Source: Prevotellaceae bacterium (GTDB lineage Bacteria > Bacteroidota > Bacteroidia > Bacteroidales > UBA932). From it: 64,000 nt of DNA. The first letter of the stretch is position 1; each line of letters begins with the position of its first letter. The DNA lies in NCBI GenBank assembly GCA_031258195.1, contig JAIRNF010000058.1:34820-98819 (forward strand), read 5' to 3'. The translations under genes and the position numbers were made by a program. The notes under the pieces were generated by a model that made no database searches, had not been told where the DNA came from, and worked only from the letters and a program-made list of their open reading frames with translations. This document shows positions 37,605 to 47,383 of this stretch, in pieces.

Positions 37605-40148
37605 TTAGAAAACAAATCTCATCCTGAACCGTACACCCCATTTCGGCGCATCGGGGTTATCGAGGTAGCTGATACGACGTACTAGGTCAAGACGCAAAAC
37701 CTTAAGAATGTTTTCTATCCCTACGCTTGCTTCCATGTATGGACCGTCATCCAGCGCGTACATTGTCGGCACGCCATCTTCGTTAACAGGGAAGCGGAGT
37801 AGGCTGGGGTTATTTTGTGGTAAGTTACGGTCGCTTACGCTTCCCCAGAGAGCTTTAAACGTAATAATTTCGCGCCATTTCAGCTTTTTCAATAACGGAA
37901 TACGGTTAAATAGCCATCCGTTTAAGTGATATGCTATGTTGACGCTGGCATATTGATCGCTAACAAACTCCATGTAGTTCATCATGTTGTAGGCTTCTTC
38001 CTGGTAAGCGTAGTTTTGGTTAGCCTGATGTATTACCAACAGGGGGAATGGAACGTGTTTCCATATTTTTCCGGCACGTAACGATATATTGGTGTAGCCA
38101 AAGCTCGATAGCCATGTGCGTTTCTCAATACCTAGCTCTAAACGGTGAAACTCGTAGTCGCTTTCCCAAAAATCTTTTATCCCATAGGTATAGCTTAGCG
38201 AGAATACTGGGTTAGTGTGGTTTAGAGGAAAACGGTTACGCTGTATCTGATAAAAACGTTCGCTTGGAGCATAGCTAATGTTAAGCCCAACCTGGGTTGT
38301 GGTAATCTCGTTTACATCAACACCGTTGTCGTCTATGTATTTCAGCATACCGATTGGCGACTCCCACCTATTTATAAACGAGGGAGCAAGAGCGAAACCG
38401 TTAAGGTACTCTTTTTCGTATTTTATTCTAAATGTCCGGTGATAAACCATCTGCTGAGCATCGCCTCTGTGGAAAGAAAGCAAAAGCCTGTCGGGGCTGC
38501 CGAAGCGCAAATACTGTCCCGGAGTTTCGATATTATTTTCGTACGAAATGCTGAGCAAGTTCATCGGATATTCCCACGGGTGCAACTTCTTAAGATCGAA
38601 CGAATACATTGCGCCCACCTGATATTTAAACTTCTTATCTTTTGTACCGTATGCTACAAAGCCTTCTCCGAACAGCTTCGGATGTAAAAAAGCGTTAGTT
38701 TTTCCACCAAAACGCGGGCGGGTACCTTCAACCTCATTAAAGCTCAGCATTGCTTCTACAGTACCGATATCAAATTTCCCGACATTTATATAGCCGGAGA
38801 AAATAATGCTCACAACGTTTAGTAAGGTGCTGAATTTCCTATCCTGCTTCATTTCCTGTACCATATCGTACATGCCCTGTTCTGACTTCAATAGAGATAT
38901 CGGTCTGGCATCAGCCCAATATTCGGCAGCACGCATATCAAACCCGGGGAGGGGTTCTACTTTTGCTCCACCTAAAAATCTGCCGTCGGGGATACGTTGG
39001 TTAAACTTGTAGTTTGTGTAGGTATTGCTTCGTTTACCGAGTATCATACTTTTTTTATCCGTAAGGCTAAAGTCGATAATAACCTCGTCAACGTTAAGGC
39101 ACCATGTACTATCAATCATTTCGTACTCTTGTATCATAGAGAAATCTCTCACAAGGTTTACGCTGGCATTCTTTGTAAGCCCAAGCTCAATTCGCTTTAC
39201 GGCATACAGGCTGTCGTTGGTAATATACATGTTTCCGCGAAAGCCGTAGTCGGCATCGTTACGGGGGTATAGATGCAGGTTGATACATTGTGCATCGCCT
39301 ACGAATATCGTATCTACAATGTGGAATCGGTAAAAGTTAGGCGATAACGGCGACAGCGGACTCATAAAATCCACCTCAAGTAAAGTTATCGTGTTGTTGT
39401 AGATATCAGATCTACTGATTAACCCGTCGAGAAAGGCGTTGAGGGTACTATTCTCGATAAAATCGTGAAAGTTTACCATTTGTTGCCCTACCACAATTTC
39501 TTTGCTGGCTTTGGGCGACTTACGAAAGTAATTTTCCGATATAGTTTCTCGAAAATATATTGGTAACGATAGTGTACCGGTGTTCTTTGCCGTATCGATA
39601 TATTTTGAAAAGAAGGGGAATTGACGGAAGAAAGTGCTGTTTTTTATACTATCCTTAAGATCGTTAAGATCAAGCTCCAGCTTCTCGTATTTGTCGTACG
39701 AGTATGTGTTGAGCGATTCTATACGGTTGTTATCTTTATTATCGATAACCTTACGTATCAGCTCAACAGCAGGGTTGTCTTTATTCCTATAGCGAACGCG
39801 TTTTGCTTTTACAACAGCAGCTTCCAGCTGCTGTGTCTCGGGTTTCAGCTTAACGTTCTGTATGCTCCCTTTTGGTATCGACAGCGTTTGAGATATATAT
39901 CCTATGTAAGAGTATGAAATGTCTGTTGCCCTGGAAGGAACTTGTATAGAATAGCGCCCCTTTTCATCGGTGTAAACATGTACATCCAGCGTTTTAGGTT
40001 CCAGTAAAACGCTGGCAAAAGGCAACGGTTCTCCGTTTGCGGCATCGGTAAGAGTGCCGGTAATAGTTCTGGTCTGGGTTTGCGCTGTCTGGGTAAAAAC
40101 AGCAAGTAAGGCTAAGACGAGAAATATATGTTGCTTAAAAAAACGCAT
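37605..40148 (-). CDS. Outer-membrane protein with carboxypeptidase-regulatory-like domain and DUF5686
   Basis: The 847-residue protein has a signal peptide (LVLALLAVFTQTAQTQ), an N-terminal carboxypeptidase-regulatory-like beta-sandwich (TITGTLTDAANGEPLPFASV, residues about 25-110) and a large DUF5686 region with the aromatic, alternating pattern of an outer-membrane barrel. It ends in phenylalanine (RFRMRFVF), as barrels often do. This two-domain family is common in Bacteroidetes; its function is unknown, though the build resembles TonB-dependent receptors without a plug. The ATP-grasp gene ends 20 bases upstream on the same strand. Confidence 0.85.
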   Translation of the reverse strand: MRFFKQHIFLVLALLAVFTQTAQTQTRTITGTLTDAANGEPLPFASVLLEPKTLDVHVYTDEKGRYSIQVPSRATDISYSYIGYISQTLSIPKGSIQNVKLKPETQQLEAAVVKAKRVRYRNKDNPAVELIRKVIDNKDNNRIESLNTYSYDKYEKLELDLNDLKDSIKNSTFFRQFPFFSKYIDTAKNTGTLSLPIYFRETISENYFRKSPKASKEIVVGQQMVNFHDFIENSTLNAFLDGLISRSDIYNNTITLLEVDFMSPLSPLSPNFYRFHIVDTIFVGDAQCINLHLYPRNDADYGFRGNMYITNDSLYAVKRIELGLTKNASVNLVRDFSMIQEYEMIDSTWCLNVDEVIIDFSLTDKKSMILGKRSNTYTNYKFNQRIPDGRFLGGAKVEPLPGFDMRAAEYWADARPISLLKSEQGMYDMVQEMKQDRKFSTLLNVVSIIFSGYINVGKFDIGTVEAMLSFNEVEGTRPRFGGKTNAFLHPKLFGEGFVAYGTKDKKFKYQVGAMYSFDLKKLHPWEYPMNLLSISYENNIETPGQYLRFGSPDRLLLSFHRGDAQQMVYHRTFRIKYEKEYLNGFALAPSFINRWESPIGMLKYIDDNGVDVNEITTTQVGLNISYAPSERFYQIQRNRFPLNHTNPVFSLSYTYGIKDFWESDYEFHRLELGIEKRTWLSSFGYTNISLRAGKIWKHVPFPLLVIHQANQNYAYQEEAYNMMNYMEFVSDQYASVNIAYHLNGWLFNRIPLLKKLKWREIITFKALWGSVSDRNLPQNNPSLLRFPVNEDGVPTMYALDDGPYMEASVGIENILKVLRLDLVRRISYLDNPDAPKWGVRFRMRFVF

Positions 40149-40167
40149 GTACTTATTTGTTCATAAT

Positions 40168-41034
40168 TTAACCAACCTTCCGGTCGGTTTTGGTTATTTG
40201 GTTGTGGATATGGTTGGCTATGGCAACGGCAGCTTCTTCGCGGCAGGGCGCAAAGCTGGGCCAATCGTTTACATCAATAAGGTAGATAGAACCTTCGGAC
40301 GTGATAATGGCGTCACCCCCGTATATGGCTATCTTTAAAATCCTTGCAGACCTTTCTGCTTCCTGTCTTAGCGTAGCTATGCTAAAAGGTAAGTTCTTCG
40401 GTTTACCGTTAATCTCTTCGTGTCCGAATTTGCTGTGCTGTATGTTGGTGGGGTAAAACCAGTAGAAGAAATCGGTATCTAGCACACCGTAAAATTTTAC
40501 CAGATCGCCCACAATATGCGAACAGATTACGGCTGTAGCAATGCCTCTGAGTGCATACTCGCGGAGTATCTCAACGCCTTCTTTAGCGTTCCGTACAAAA
40601 GTTACGTCTTCCTTGTGTATTGCGTGAAAATCGCCGCGTTTTACCCAAATATTTTGTCCGCCAAGCTCTTCAAAAACAGTAGTGTCCGCTGTTGTGATGT
40701 CAACAATCTTACTTTTAGGAATCAGGATTCCAGCATTATCTAATAAAGTTGTCATGTTGCTCCTATAGCAATTTTCAACGCCGTAACCCGAGTTAATGGC
40801 TATAGCCCCATTATCCTCTAGTTTTTGAAGCATTTTTACTGTCTCGACATCCCTAGCCATGCTAAAGATGAACCTCTCTTGCGTCGATTCCGACAGCTCG
40901 TTTTCGGCATAGTCGTTTATCAGATAACCTTTATCTTTAAGGTGTTGAGCCGTAAGGTTAAATATGGCGCTATCGTTTCCTATGTGGTTGGGAGAAAACC
41001 GATCTCCCCTTCTTATTCCTGCGAAAATGTGCAT
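40168..41034 (-). CDS. ATP-grasp-like protein, possibly an inositol-phosphate-kinase relative
   Basis: The 288-residue protein has the ATP-grasp pattern: a middle segment NIWVKRGDFHAIHKEDV with a nucleotide-binding lysine, and a C-terminal YLIDVNDWPSFAPCREEAA, where Asp and Asn should bind magnesium. The DVNDWPSF motif resembles the metal site of inositol-trisphosphate 5/6-kinases and RimK-type ligases. It lies 2.7 kb upstream of the inositol-lipid operon, separated by the DUF5686 gene, on the same strand. The inositol link is tempting but weak; a ligase role is equally possible. Confidence 0.65.
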   Translation of the reverse strand: MHIFAGIRRGDRFSPNHIGNDSAIFNLTAQHLKDKGYLINDYAENELSESTQERFIFSMARDVETVKMLQKLEDNGAIAINSGYGVENCYRSNMTTLLDNAGILIPKSKIVDITTADTTVFEELGGQNIWVKRGDFHAIHKEDVTFVRNAKEGVEILREYALRGIATAVICSHIVGDLVKFYGVLDTDFFYWFYPTNIQHSKFGHEEINGKPKNLPFSIATLRQEAERSARILKIAIYGGDAIITSEGSIYLIDVNDWPSFAPCREEAAVAIANHIHNQITKTDRKVG

Positions 41035-41388
41035 TATGTATGTATTACAGTAAAGTGTACGGCTAGCCCCTGTACGCTAATAATCAAAAATCACTAACAA
41101 CCTTTTTGAAAATAGGTTGAAAATGCGCATGAATATATAAAGTTTAAATCGTATCTGCTGCTAATAGCAGCAAGTTTTTATAAAAAACTCAATAAAGGTA
41201 ATAAAACCGAAAATACCGAAAAAGTTTTACGAGTTCTATATCTCATTGGCTTGAATATATATGACAGATATACAGAGTGATATATGTAAATCGCTCAAAA
41301 ATATTTAGTATATAAATAATATTGAAAAGCTGATAGATAAGTTTAATAATATAAAAAGAGTGCCAAAATGAAACATCTGAAAGTTGTA
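41035..41388. other. Intergenic region with a small hairpin
   Basis: The 354 A+T-rich bases show no gene. TGCTGCT (41156-41162) and AGCAGCA (41166-41172) form a short stem followed by AGTTTTTAT on the plus strand. A related CTGCTGCTAAT-AGCAG stem occurs at 37533-37564. The minus-strand promoter of the ATP-grasp/DUF5686 pair should lie near 41050-41100, but I see no clear TAnnTTTG match. Confidence 0.5.
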
Positions 41389-42111
41389 TTATTTGTTATC
41401 AGCCGGTTTGAGCTCTATTGGACCAATCTTTTCCATCAGCTGTAGAATTTGCGATTGACGTTTAAACATATACGGACTTGGGCTGGCAAGATTCCGATTC
41501 AGTGGGTTAGGTAGCGCTATGGCTATCATTGCGGCTTCGCCACGAGTGAGCTTGGCGGCCGGTTTTTTGTAAAACTTTTGTGCTGCTGCCTCCACCCCAT
41601 AAACACCTTTACCGGCTTCTATCACGTTGAGATATACCTCCATTATCCGTTCCTTGCTCCAAAACGTTTCTATCAGAAATGTAAAGTAAGCCTCTAAACC
41701 TTTGCGTAGGTACGAGCGTCCGTGCCATAAAAATACATTCTTTGCCACCTGCTGGCTTATGGTGCTGGCACCCTGTAGGCGGCGACTGGTTTTATTATGC
41801 TCAACAGCCCGCTCTATGGCGGTCCAGTCAAATCCCCTATGCTTCATAAAGTTGTTATCTTCCGATGCCACAACCGCCTGTACCATATAGGGCGAAATAG
41901 CTTCGATAGAAACCCACGTTTTTTGAGTTGAGAAATTGTCGTCGTCGCAGTACTCTATGCTGCGCGAAAGCATTAGCGGTGTGTAGTAAACCGGAACCCG
42001 GCTGTAAATAATAACAGCCAGAATGGTGGAGCCGAAGAAAAAAATGCCACACCACATCAATATTTTCAGTAGCCGCTTTAGTATAGACTTTATGCTGAAG
42101 TTTAACGTCAT
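41389..42111 (-). CDS. mtgA: Monofunctional peptidoglycan glycosyltransferase
   Basis: MtgA polymerises lipid II into glycan strands. The 240-residue protein has one N-terminal membrane helix (residues about 15-37) and the family-51 motifs EDNNFMKHRGFDW with the catalytic glutamate, GASTISQQVAKNVFL, KERIMEVYLNVIEAG and RGEAAMIAIALPNPLNRN. There is no transpeptidase domain. A TACTTTTG -7 element lies 30 bases upstream on the minus strand (42141-42148). It is divergent from the M28 peptidase gene. Confidence 0.94.
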   Translation of the reverse strand: MTLNFSIKSILKRLLKILMWCGIFFFGSTILAVIIYSRVPVYYTPLMLSRSIEYCDDDNFSTQKTWVSIEAISPYMVQAVVASEDNNFMKHRGFDWTAIERAVEHNKTSRRLQGASTISQQVAKNVFLWHGRSYLRKGLEAYFTFLIETFWSKERIMEVYLNVIEAGKGVYGVEAAAQKFYKKPAAKLTRGEAAMIAIALPNPLNRNLASPSPYMFKRQSQILQLMEKIGPIELKPADNK

Positions 42112-42140
42112 TATGACTTCTTATAACTTTTTAGTTCATA

Positions 42141-42148
42141 CAAAAGTA
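42141..42148 (-). promoter_or_regulatory. Predicted -7 element of mtgA
   Basis: TACTTTTG on the minus strand fits TAnnTTTG, 30 bases before the mtgA ATG. The short divergent gap (88 bases) must also hold the promoter of the M28 peptidase gene. Confidence 0.45.
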
Positions 42149-42199
42149 GTATTCATTGGCATTTTACCTAACTTTACCGGCTTAATAAATCACTCATAA

Positions 42200-43210
42200 A
42201 TGAAGCTTTTCCCCATTTTAGCTGTTTTAGCTGTTCTTCTTTCTGTCGTTCGGCTTGATGCCCAGCAAACAGCGGCAGACGAGTATGCCTTGCAGATTAG
42301 AGTCGATGGACTTTACGACCATGTTGACGCTTTTACCCATCCTCGCTTTGAGGGGCGACGAACGGGAACGAAGGGAGGGCTACTGGCTGCCGAGTATATA
42401 GAAAACGAGCTGAAGCTAATAGGGCTATATCCTCCTGTTCGCGGTGGTTATATGCAGCCTTTTACCATGAACGGTGTTAGCGGGATTAATGTGATGGGGA
42501 TATTAGGTGGTACGGATTTGAAAGACGAAGTAGTTGTGCTAATGGCGCACTACGACCATATAGGTAGTTCGAAAGACGGTATTATTTATCCCGGGGCGGA
42601 GGATAACGCTTCGGGCGTAGCTGCATTACTCGAAATAGCCAAAGCCTTTGCCAACGCTAAGCACAAAGGTTATGCGCCCAGACGGACGTTGCTTTTTATC
42701 TTTTTCGACGGAAATAAGCACGATCTTGCAGGTTCTACGTACTACATTAACCACCCTGTTTATCCTGCGCATAAAACGGTGCTGGCAATAAATATGGATA
42801 TGGTAGGGCGCTCAGACGGATATGCCGAAAATTTTAACGACTATGTTTTTGTTTTAGGTTCCGATAAAATCAGCTCCGATCCCCGTCGTGTGGTCGATAG
42901 CGTAAATAACGCCAGCATAAATATGACGGTTGACTACAACTTTTATAATAGCGAAACTGTTTATAAGTTGTTTTATCCAATGTCCGATCATTATGTATTC
43001 GAGCAAAAGCTGATACCTGCGCTGTATTTTACCTCGGGCATTACGGGCGATATACATTCGGTAGGAGACGTTATGGATAAGCTCCATTATCCTACTTTTA
43101 TGAGACGTACACGCCTTGTCTTTCAAGCGGCGTGGTATTATGCCATGAATTCGGCATGGCCTCAGTTCGACTTGTTGAAAAAGCGAGCGAATTCGTCAAG
43201 AAAAAGGTAA
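42200..43210 (+). CDS. Secreted M28-family zinc aminopeptidase
   Basis: The 336-residue protein has a signal peptide (LAVLAVLLSVVRLDAQ) and the M28 metal-binding blocks: MAHYDHIG with His and Asp, PGAEDNASGVAALLEIA with the bridging Asp, FFDGNKHDLAGSTYY, and a late SDHYVFEQKLIPALYFTSG with the last histidine. In the FFDGNKHD block, the usual EE of FxaEExGLxGS is changed to GN, so the catalytic glutamate pair is not conserved in that place. It may be a divergent or weakly active peptidase. It lies before argS with a 59-base gap. Confidence 0.85.
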   Translation: MKLFPILAVLAVLLSVVRLDAQQTAADEYALQIRVDGLYDHVDAFTHPRFEGRRTGTKGGLLAAEYIENELKLIGLYPPVRGGYMQPFTMNGVSGINVMGILGGTDLKDEVVVLMAHYDHIGSSKDGIIYPGAEDNASGVAALLEIAKAFANAKHKGYAPRRTLLFIFFDGNKHDLAGSTYYINHPVYPAHKTVLAINMDMVGRSDGYAENFNDYVFVLGSDKISSDPRRVVDSVNNASINMTVDYNFYNSETVYKLFYPMSDHYVFEQKLIPALYFTSGITGDIHSVGDVMDKLHYPTFMRRTRLVFQAAWYYAMNSAWPQFDLLKKRANSSRKR

Positions 43211-43269
43211 AGTTATATACCTTTGCGAGTCAGAATAGCTGATATCTTTTAAAGCAAAATATACCTACA

Positions 43270-45054
43270 ATGAGCGTAGAAAATATTATTTCGGAACAGC
43301 TGCAGGAGGCTATTGCCAAGCTATACGAAACGCAAATAACCGAGCAGCAAGTACAGCTGCAAAAAACCCGTAAAGAGTTTGAGGGCGATTATACGTTGGT
43401 TACGTTTCCGTTGCTTATGCTAAGCATGAAATCGCCGGAGCAGACTGCTAACGAAATAGGAGAGTACCTTAGTAATACCATGCCGGAGCTGGAAGCTTAT
43501 AACGTTATTAAAGGTTTCTTAAACCTAAAGTTGAAGTCGGAATTTTGGTTAGGGCGTTTAAACAGCGCGTTGGGTAACGGTGCATTTGGTATGGGCGAAC
43601 CTACCGGACGAACCATAATGGTAGAATACTCCTCGCCTAATACAAACAAGCCTTTACACTTAGGGCATATCCGAAATAACCTGTTAGGTTACTCTGTGGC
43701 AGAAATCCTGAAGGCAAACGGACACAAGGTTATCAAGGCAAATCTTGTAAACGATAGAGGCGTACATATCTGTAAATCTATGCTGGCTTGGCAAAAGTTT
43801 GGCAATGGCGAAACACCCGAATCTACAGGTATGAAAGGCGATCATCTGGTTGGTAAGTATTATGTTCGCTACAGCAACGAGTATAAAAAGCAGGTGGACG
43901 AGCTGGTTGGTCAGGGCATGTCTAAAGAAGATGCGGAGAAGAATGCGCCCATTCAGCAAGAAGTGCAGGAAATGCTGCGTAAATGGGAGGCTAAAGACAA
44001 GTCCACCCTTTTGCTTTGGACAATGATGAACACCTGGGTGTACGACGGTTTCGCCATAACATATAAAAATCTTGGCGTAGATTTTGATGAAACGTACTAC
44101 GAATCCGATACCTATCTGCTAGGTAAATCGCTTGTGTGGCAAGGGCTCGATAAAGGTGCCTTCTTTAAAAAAGAAGACGGCTCTGTGTGGGTTGATCTTA
44201 CCGACGAAGGCTTGGATCAAAAGCTATTGCTGCGTTCAGACGGTACATCGGTGTATATGACGCAAGATCTGGGTACGGCTCACCAGCGGTTTACAGAGCA
44301 TCAGCTCGACGAAGAAATTTACGTGGTAGGTAACGAGCAGAATTACCATTTTCAGGTGCTGAAGCTGGTGCTTAAGAAGCTGGGTTTCGGTTGGGCAGAT
44401 GCTATCTATCATCTGTCGTACGGAATGGTCGAGCTTCCCGAAGGTAAGATGAAATCGCGCGAGGGTACGGTGGTGGATGCCGACGATTTAGTTGAAGAAA
44501 TGGTTAGCGATGCGCGCGAAATGTCGCAGGAGCTTGGTAAGCTCGACGGCTTAAGTAACGAAGAGGCTGAAAACGTTAGCCGTATGGTGGGCATGGGTGC
44601 CTTAAAGTACTTTATACTTAAGGTCGATCCTAAAAAAACCATGCTCTTCGATCCTAAGGAGTCTATAGACTTTAACGGTAATACAGGTCCGTTTATACAA
44701 TACGCCCACGCACGTATTAAGTCGGTACTGCGTAAAGCCGACGAATCCGGCGTAGCAATGCCCGAGATCGTTCCGGTGGTGCTTTTAAACCCCAAAGAAG
44801 TAGAGCTGGTTAAGTTGATAGAAGATTTTCCGGCGGTTATTAAGCAGGCGGGAGAAGATTTTTCTCCTGCGCAAATTGCAAACTATACCTACGAGCTGGC
44901 AAAAGAGTACAACCAGTTTTATCACGATTACTCTATAATGCGCGAAGAAGATGAAGGTGTAAAGCATATGCGTCTGATGCTATCTAAGCAGGTGGCGGCT
45001 ATTATTAAGCGTGCTATGTTATTATTAGGAATAGATGTTCCCGAACGGATGTAG
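43270..45054 (+). CDS. argS: Arginyl-tRNA synthetase
   Basis: This class I synthetase charges tRNA-Arg. The 594-residue protein has the N-terminal ArgS additional domain, the HIGH motif as HLGHIRNN behind SSPNTNKPL, the KMKSREG version of KMSKS, and a C-terminal DALR anticodon-binding domain ending in LGIDVPERM. The length is normal for the family. A tRNA-Arg(TCT) gene that it would charge lies at 51783 in this window. A TACCTTTG element at 43218-43225 may be its -7 box. Confidence 0.96.
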   Translation: MSVENIISEQLQEAIAKLYETQITEQQVQLQKTRKEFEGDYTLVTFPLLMLSMKSPEQTANEIGEYLSNTMPELEAYNVIKGFLNLKLKSEFWLGRLNSALGNGAFGMGEPTGRTIMVEYSSPNTNKPLHLGHIRNNLLGYSVAEILKANGHKVIKANLVNDRGVHICKSMLAWQKFGNGETPESTGMKGDHLVGKYYVRYSNEYKKQVDELVGQGMSKEDAEKNAPIQQEVQEMLRKWEAKDKSTLLLWTMMNTWVYDGFAITYKNLGVDFDETYYESDTYLLGKSLVWQGLDKGAFFKKEDGSVWVDLTDEGLDQKLLLRSDGTSVYMTQDLGTAHQRFTEHQLDEEIYVVGNEQNYHFQVLKLVLKKLGFGWADAIYHLSYGMVELPEGKMKSREGTVVDADDLVEEMVSDAREMSQELGKLDGLSNEEAENVSRMVGMGALKYFILKVDPKKTMLFDPKESIDFNGNTGPFIQYAHARIKSVLRKADESGVAMPEIVPVVLLNPKEVELVKLIEDFPAVIKQAGEDFSPAQIANYTYELAKEYNQFYHDYSIMREEDEGVKHMRLMLSKQVAAIIKRAMLLLGIDVPERM

Positions 45055-45143
45055 CTTATTAATGGTTACATTCAACCCAACATATTTTGCACTTTTTTGT
45101 TATAAGATGAAATAACCGTTTATATCTGTATAAATAAGCATAC

Positions 45144-47168
45144 ATGCAGTTTCTGGCAGCCTTATCATTACCTATAACCGATCCGGTGTTAAAGTTTTTG
45201 ATCATTTTGGTCATAATTTTACTGGCGCCGCTTCTGCTTAACCGAATAAAAGTTCCGGCACTAATCGGGCTGATTTTGGCAGGTGCGATTGTAGGACCAA
45301 ACGGCTTCAACATTATGTTGCGCGATAGCGGCATAATCATGTCCGGTACGGCAGGCTTACTCTACATCATGTTTCTTGCCGGCTTGGAGATGGATCTTAA
45401 CGATTTTAAGCGAAATGCTTTCCTCAGTACTGTTTTCGGGCTATACACCTTTACATTCCCAATGGTGCTCGGGTTTGTAGTTTCGTACTATATTTTCGGT
45501 TATACGCTAATTACATCCATATTGTTTGCCAGTATGCTGGCATCGCATACGCTGCTTACCTATCCTATCGTTAGCAAGCTAGGCGTGGTAAAAGATAAGT
45601 CGGTAAGCATTGCCGTAGGCGGTACCATTATTACCGATACGCTGGCATTGCTTATTCTTGCCGTTATTGTGGGCATGACCGAAGGCGAAGTTAACCAAGA
45701 GTTCTGGATAAAATTGGGAGCATCTATTCTTGGTTTCGCATTGTTTGTAATGCTGGTATTTCCGAGGCTTACACGGTGGTTCTTTAAGTGGTGTACCGAT
45801 GGTATTTCGCAGTATATTTTTATACTGGTTTTACTTTTCCTTAGCGCTTTTCTTGCCCATTTGGCAGGTCTGGAGGGCATTATCGGGGCTTTCCTTGTCG
45901 GTATGGTACTCAACAGATCGATACCTAAAACCTCTCCGCTAATGAACAGGGTTGAGTTTGTGGGCAATTCTATTTTTATACCCTTCTTCCTTATCAGCGT
46001 GGGAATGCTGGTTGACTATCGTTCGTTCTTTACCTCGTTCAATACGCTTTTTGTAAGCGCAGTTATGATTGCTTCCGCTGTAGGCGCTAAGTATATCGCT
46101 GCGTGGATGACGCAAAAAACTTTTCGCCTTTCCGTCGATCAGCGGCGCGTTCTTTTTGGCTTAAGCAACTCGCAAGCCGCAGCAACGCTTGCCGTAGTTA
46201 TCGTTGGATTCTATATCAGGTTGTTTAACGAGGCTGTACTTAACGGTTCTATTCTTACCATTTTGGTTAGCTGTACAATATCGTCGTTCGTTACGCAAAA
46301 GGGTGCGTATAACCTTTCTGTAGCAAAGATGTCGGGCGAAGAAAGCGCGGACGAGAAGGAGGAAGCGGGCTATATTCTTGTACCCATAAGTAACGAAGAA
46401 ACGGCAGAAGAGCTTGTAAATCTTAGCCTTGCTCTACGCTCGAAAAAGAAGGGCGATATGCTTTGTGCGCTTAACGTAATGGAAAACTATACCAACGACA
46501 GGGAGAAGCTTAAACGTGCAGAAAAAGTGCTGGAAATAGCTTCTGATACATCGGTTGCGGCGGGTGTAAGGATGAGGCAGGTGCTACGCTATGACCGTAA
46601 TATAGTTGATGCCATCTTTAGCGTTACCCGAGAGCTTAACGTTACCAATCTGGTTCTGGGCTTACACAAAGAAAAGGGAATACCTACGTCGTTTCTGGGT
46701 AATATTACCGAGGGCGTTTTAAGCGAGTGCAACCTGGGTACGTTTATCTATAAGCCCATACAACCATTGGCTACCATACGCCGTCATCTTATTGTGATTC
46801 CCGAAAAATCCGAAAAAGAAATAGGCTTTGCCCAGTATATCATACGGATTTGGAATGTTATACAGAATACCGGCGCGAGGGCATGCTTCTACTGCTCGGC
46901 AAATACGATGACAGAAATAGGGCAGCTGCTGGGAAAAAGCGCGAAAAGCGCGGGTCATATCGAGTTCAGCAACTGGGACGATTTTCTGATTCTTACCCGA
47001 GAGTTGAAAGAGGACGATAACCTTTGGGTTGTGCTAAGCAGAAGCAACCACTTATCGTTCCAGATGATGATGCTGCGCATACCCGATTATCTGAATAAAT
47101 ATTTTTCTGCCAATAGCTTTATTTTAGTCTATCCCGTTCAGGCAAACGATAGCCTGTATATGACGTAG
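45144..47168 (+). CDS. Cation/proton antiporter of the CPA2 (KefB/Na+-H+) family
   Basis: The 674-residue protein has about 12 membrane helices (residues about 15-385) with the CPA2 blocks PALIGLILAGAIVGPNG and GGTIITDTLALLILAV, where ITDTLA holds the transport-site aspartate, and GIIGAFLVGMVLNRSIP. The C-terminal 280 residues are cytoplasmic and resemble a duplicated universal-stress-protein region (ILVPISNEETAEELVNLSL and later HLIVIPEKSEKE) rather than an RCK domain. It probably exchanges Na+ or K+ for protons and may work with the Na+ gradient made by NQR. Confidence 0.88.
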   Translation: MQFLAALSLPITDPVLKFLIILVIILLAPLLLNRIKVPALIGLILAGAIVGPNGFNIMLRDSGIIMSGTAGLLYIMFLAGLEMDLNDFKRNAFLSTVFGLYTFTFPMVLGFVVSYYIFGYTLITSILFASMLASHTLLTYPIVSKLGVVKDKSVSIAVGGTIITDTLALLILAVIVGMTEGEVNQEFWIKLGASILGFALFVMLVFPRLTRWFFKWCTDGISQYIFILVLLFLSAFLAHLAGLEGIIGAFLVGMVLNRSIPKTSPLMNRVEFVGNSIFIPFFLISVGMLVDYRSFFTSFNTLFVSAVMIASAVGAKYIAAWMTQKTFRLSVDQRRVLFGLSNSQAAATLAVVIVGFYIRLFNEAVLNGSILTILVSCTISSFVTQKGAYNLSVAKMSGEESADEKEEAGYILVPISNEETAEELVNLSLALRSKKKGDMLCALNVMENYTNDREKLKRAEKVLEIASDTSVAAGVRMRQVLRYDRNIVDAIFSVTRELNVTNLVLGLHKEKGIPTSFLGNITEGVLSECNLGTFIYKPIQPLATIRRHLIVIPEKSEKEIGFAQYIIRIWNVIQNTGARACFYCSANTMTEIGQLLGKSAKSAGHIEFSNWDDFLILTRELKEDDNLWVVLSRSNHLSFQMMMLRIPDYLNKYFSANSFILVYPVQANDSLYMT

Positions 47169-47383
47169 CGTATAGTAACCCGTTAGTTCCGCGAAGCCAA
47201 AGCTGCCAATATTCAGCAGATTTCTCCCTTTGGTCGAAATGACGTTCTGAATCACCTACTTTTTTAACCGTTTCGCCATTCTAAACGTAGTGCAGAATGT
47301 TTAAAAAGTAACAATACGTTTAAAATCTACTATCTTGTAGGTTGTACAACCTTACTGCGAATACTTGTATAACATATTACTTG
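47169..47383. other. Intergenic region with a 14-base palindrome
   Basis: No gene is visible. AGGTTGTACAACCT (47339-47352) is a perfect palindrome, and TCGAAATGACG at about 47234 is like the cores of dispersed Bacteroidales palindromes. The core TTGTACAA recurs twice at 50714-50748. Confidence 0.5.

Noticed and set aside
45560..45967. 135-codon minus-strand frame opposite the antiporter gene
   Set aside because: It mirrors the membrane-helix codons of the plus-strand gene and has no domain features.
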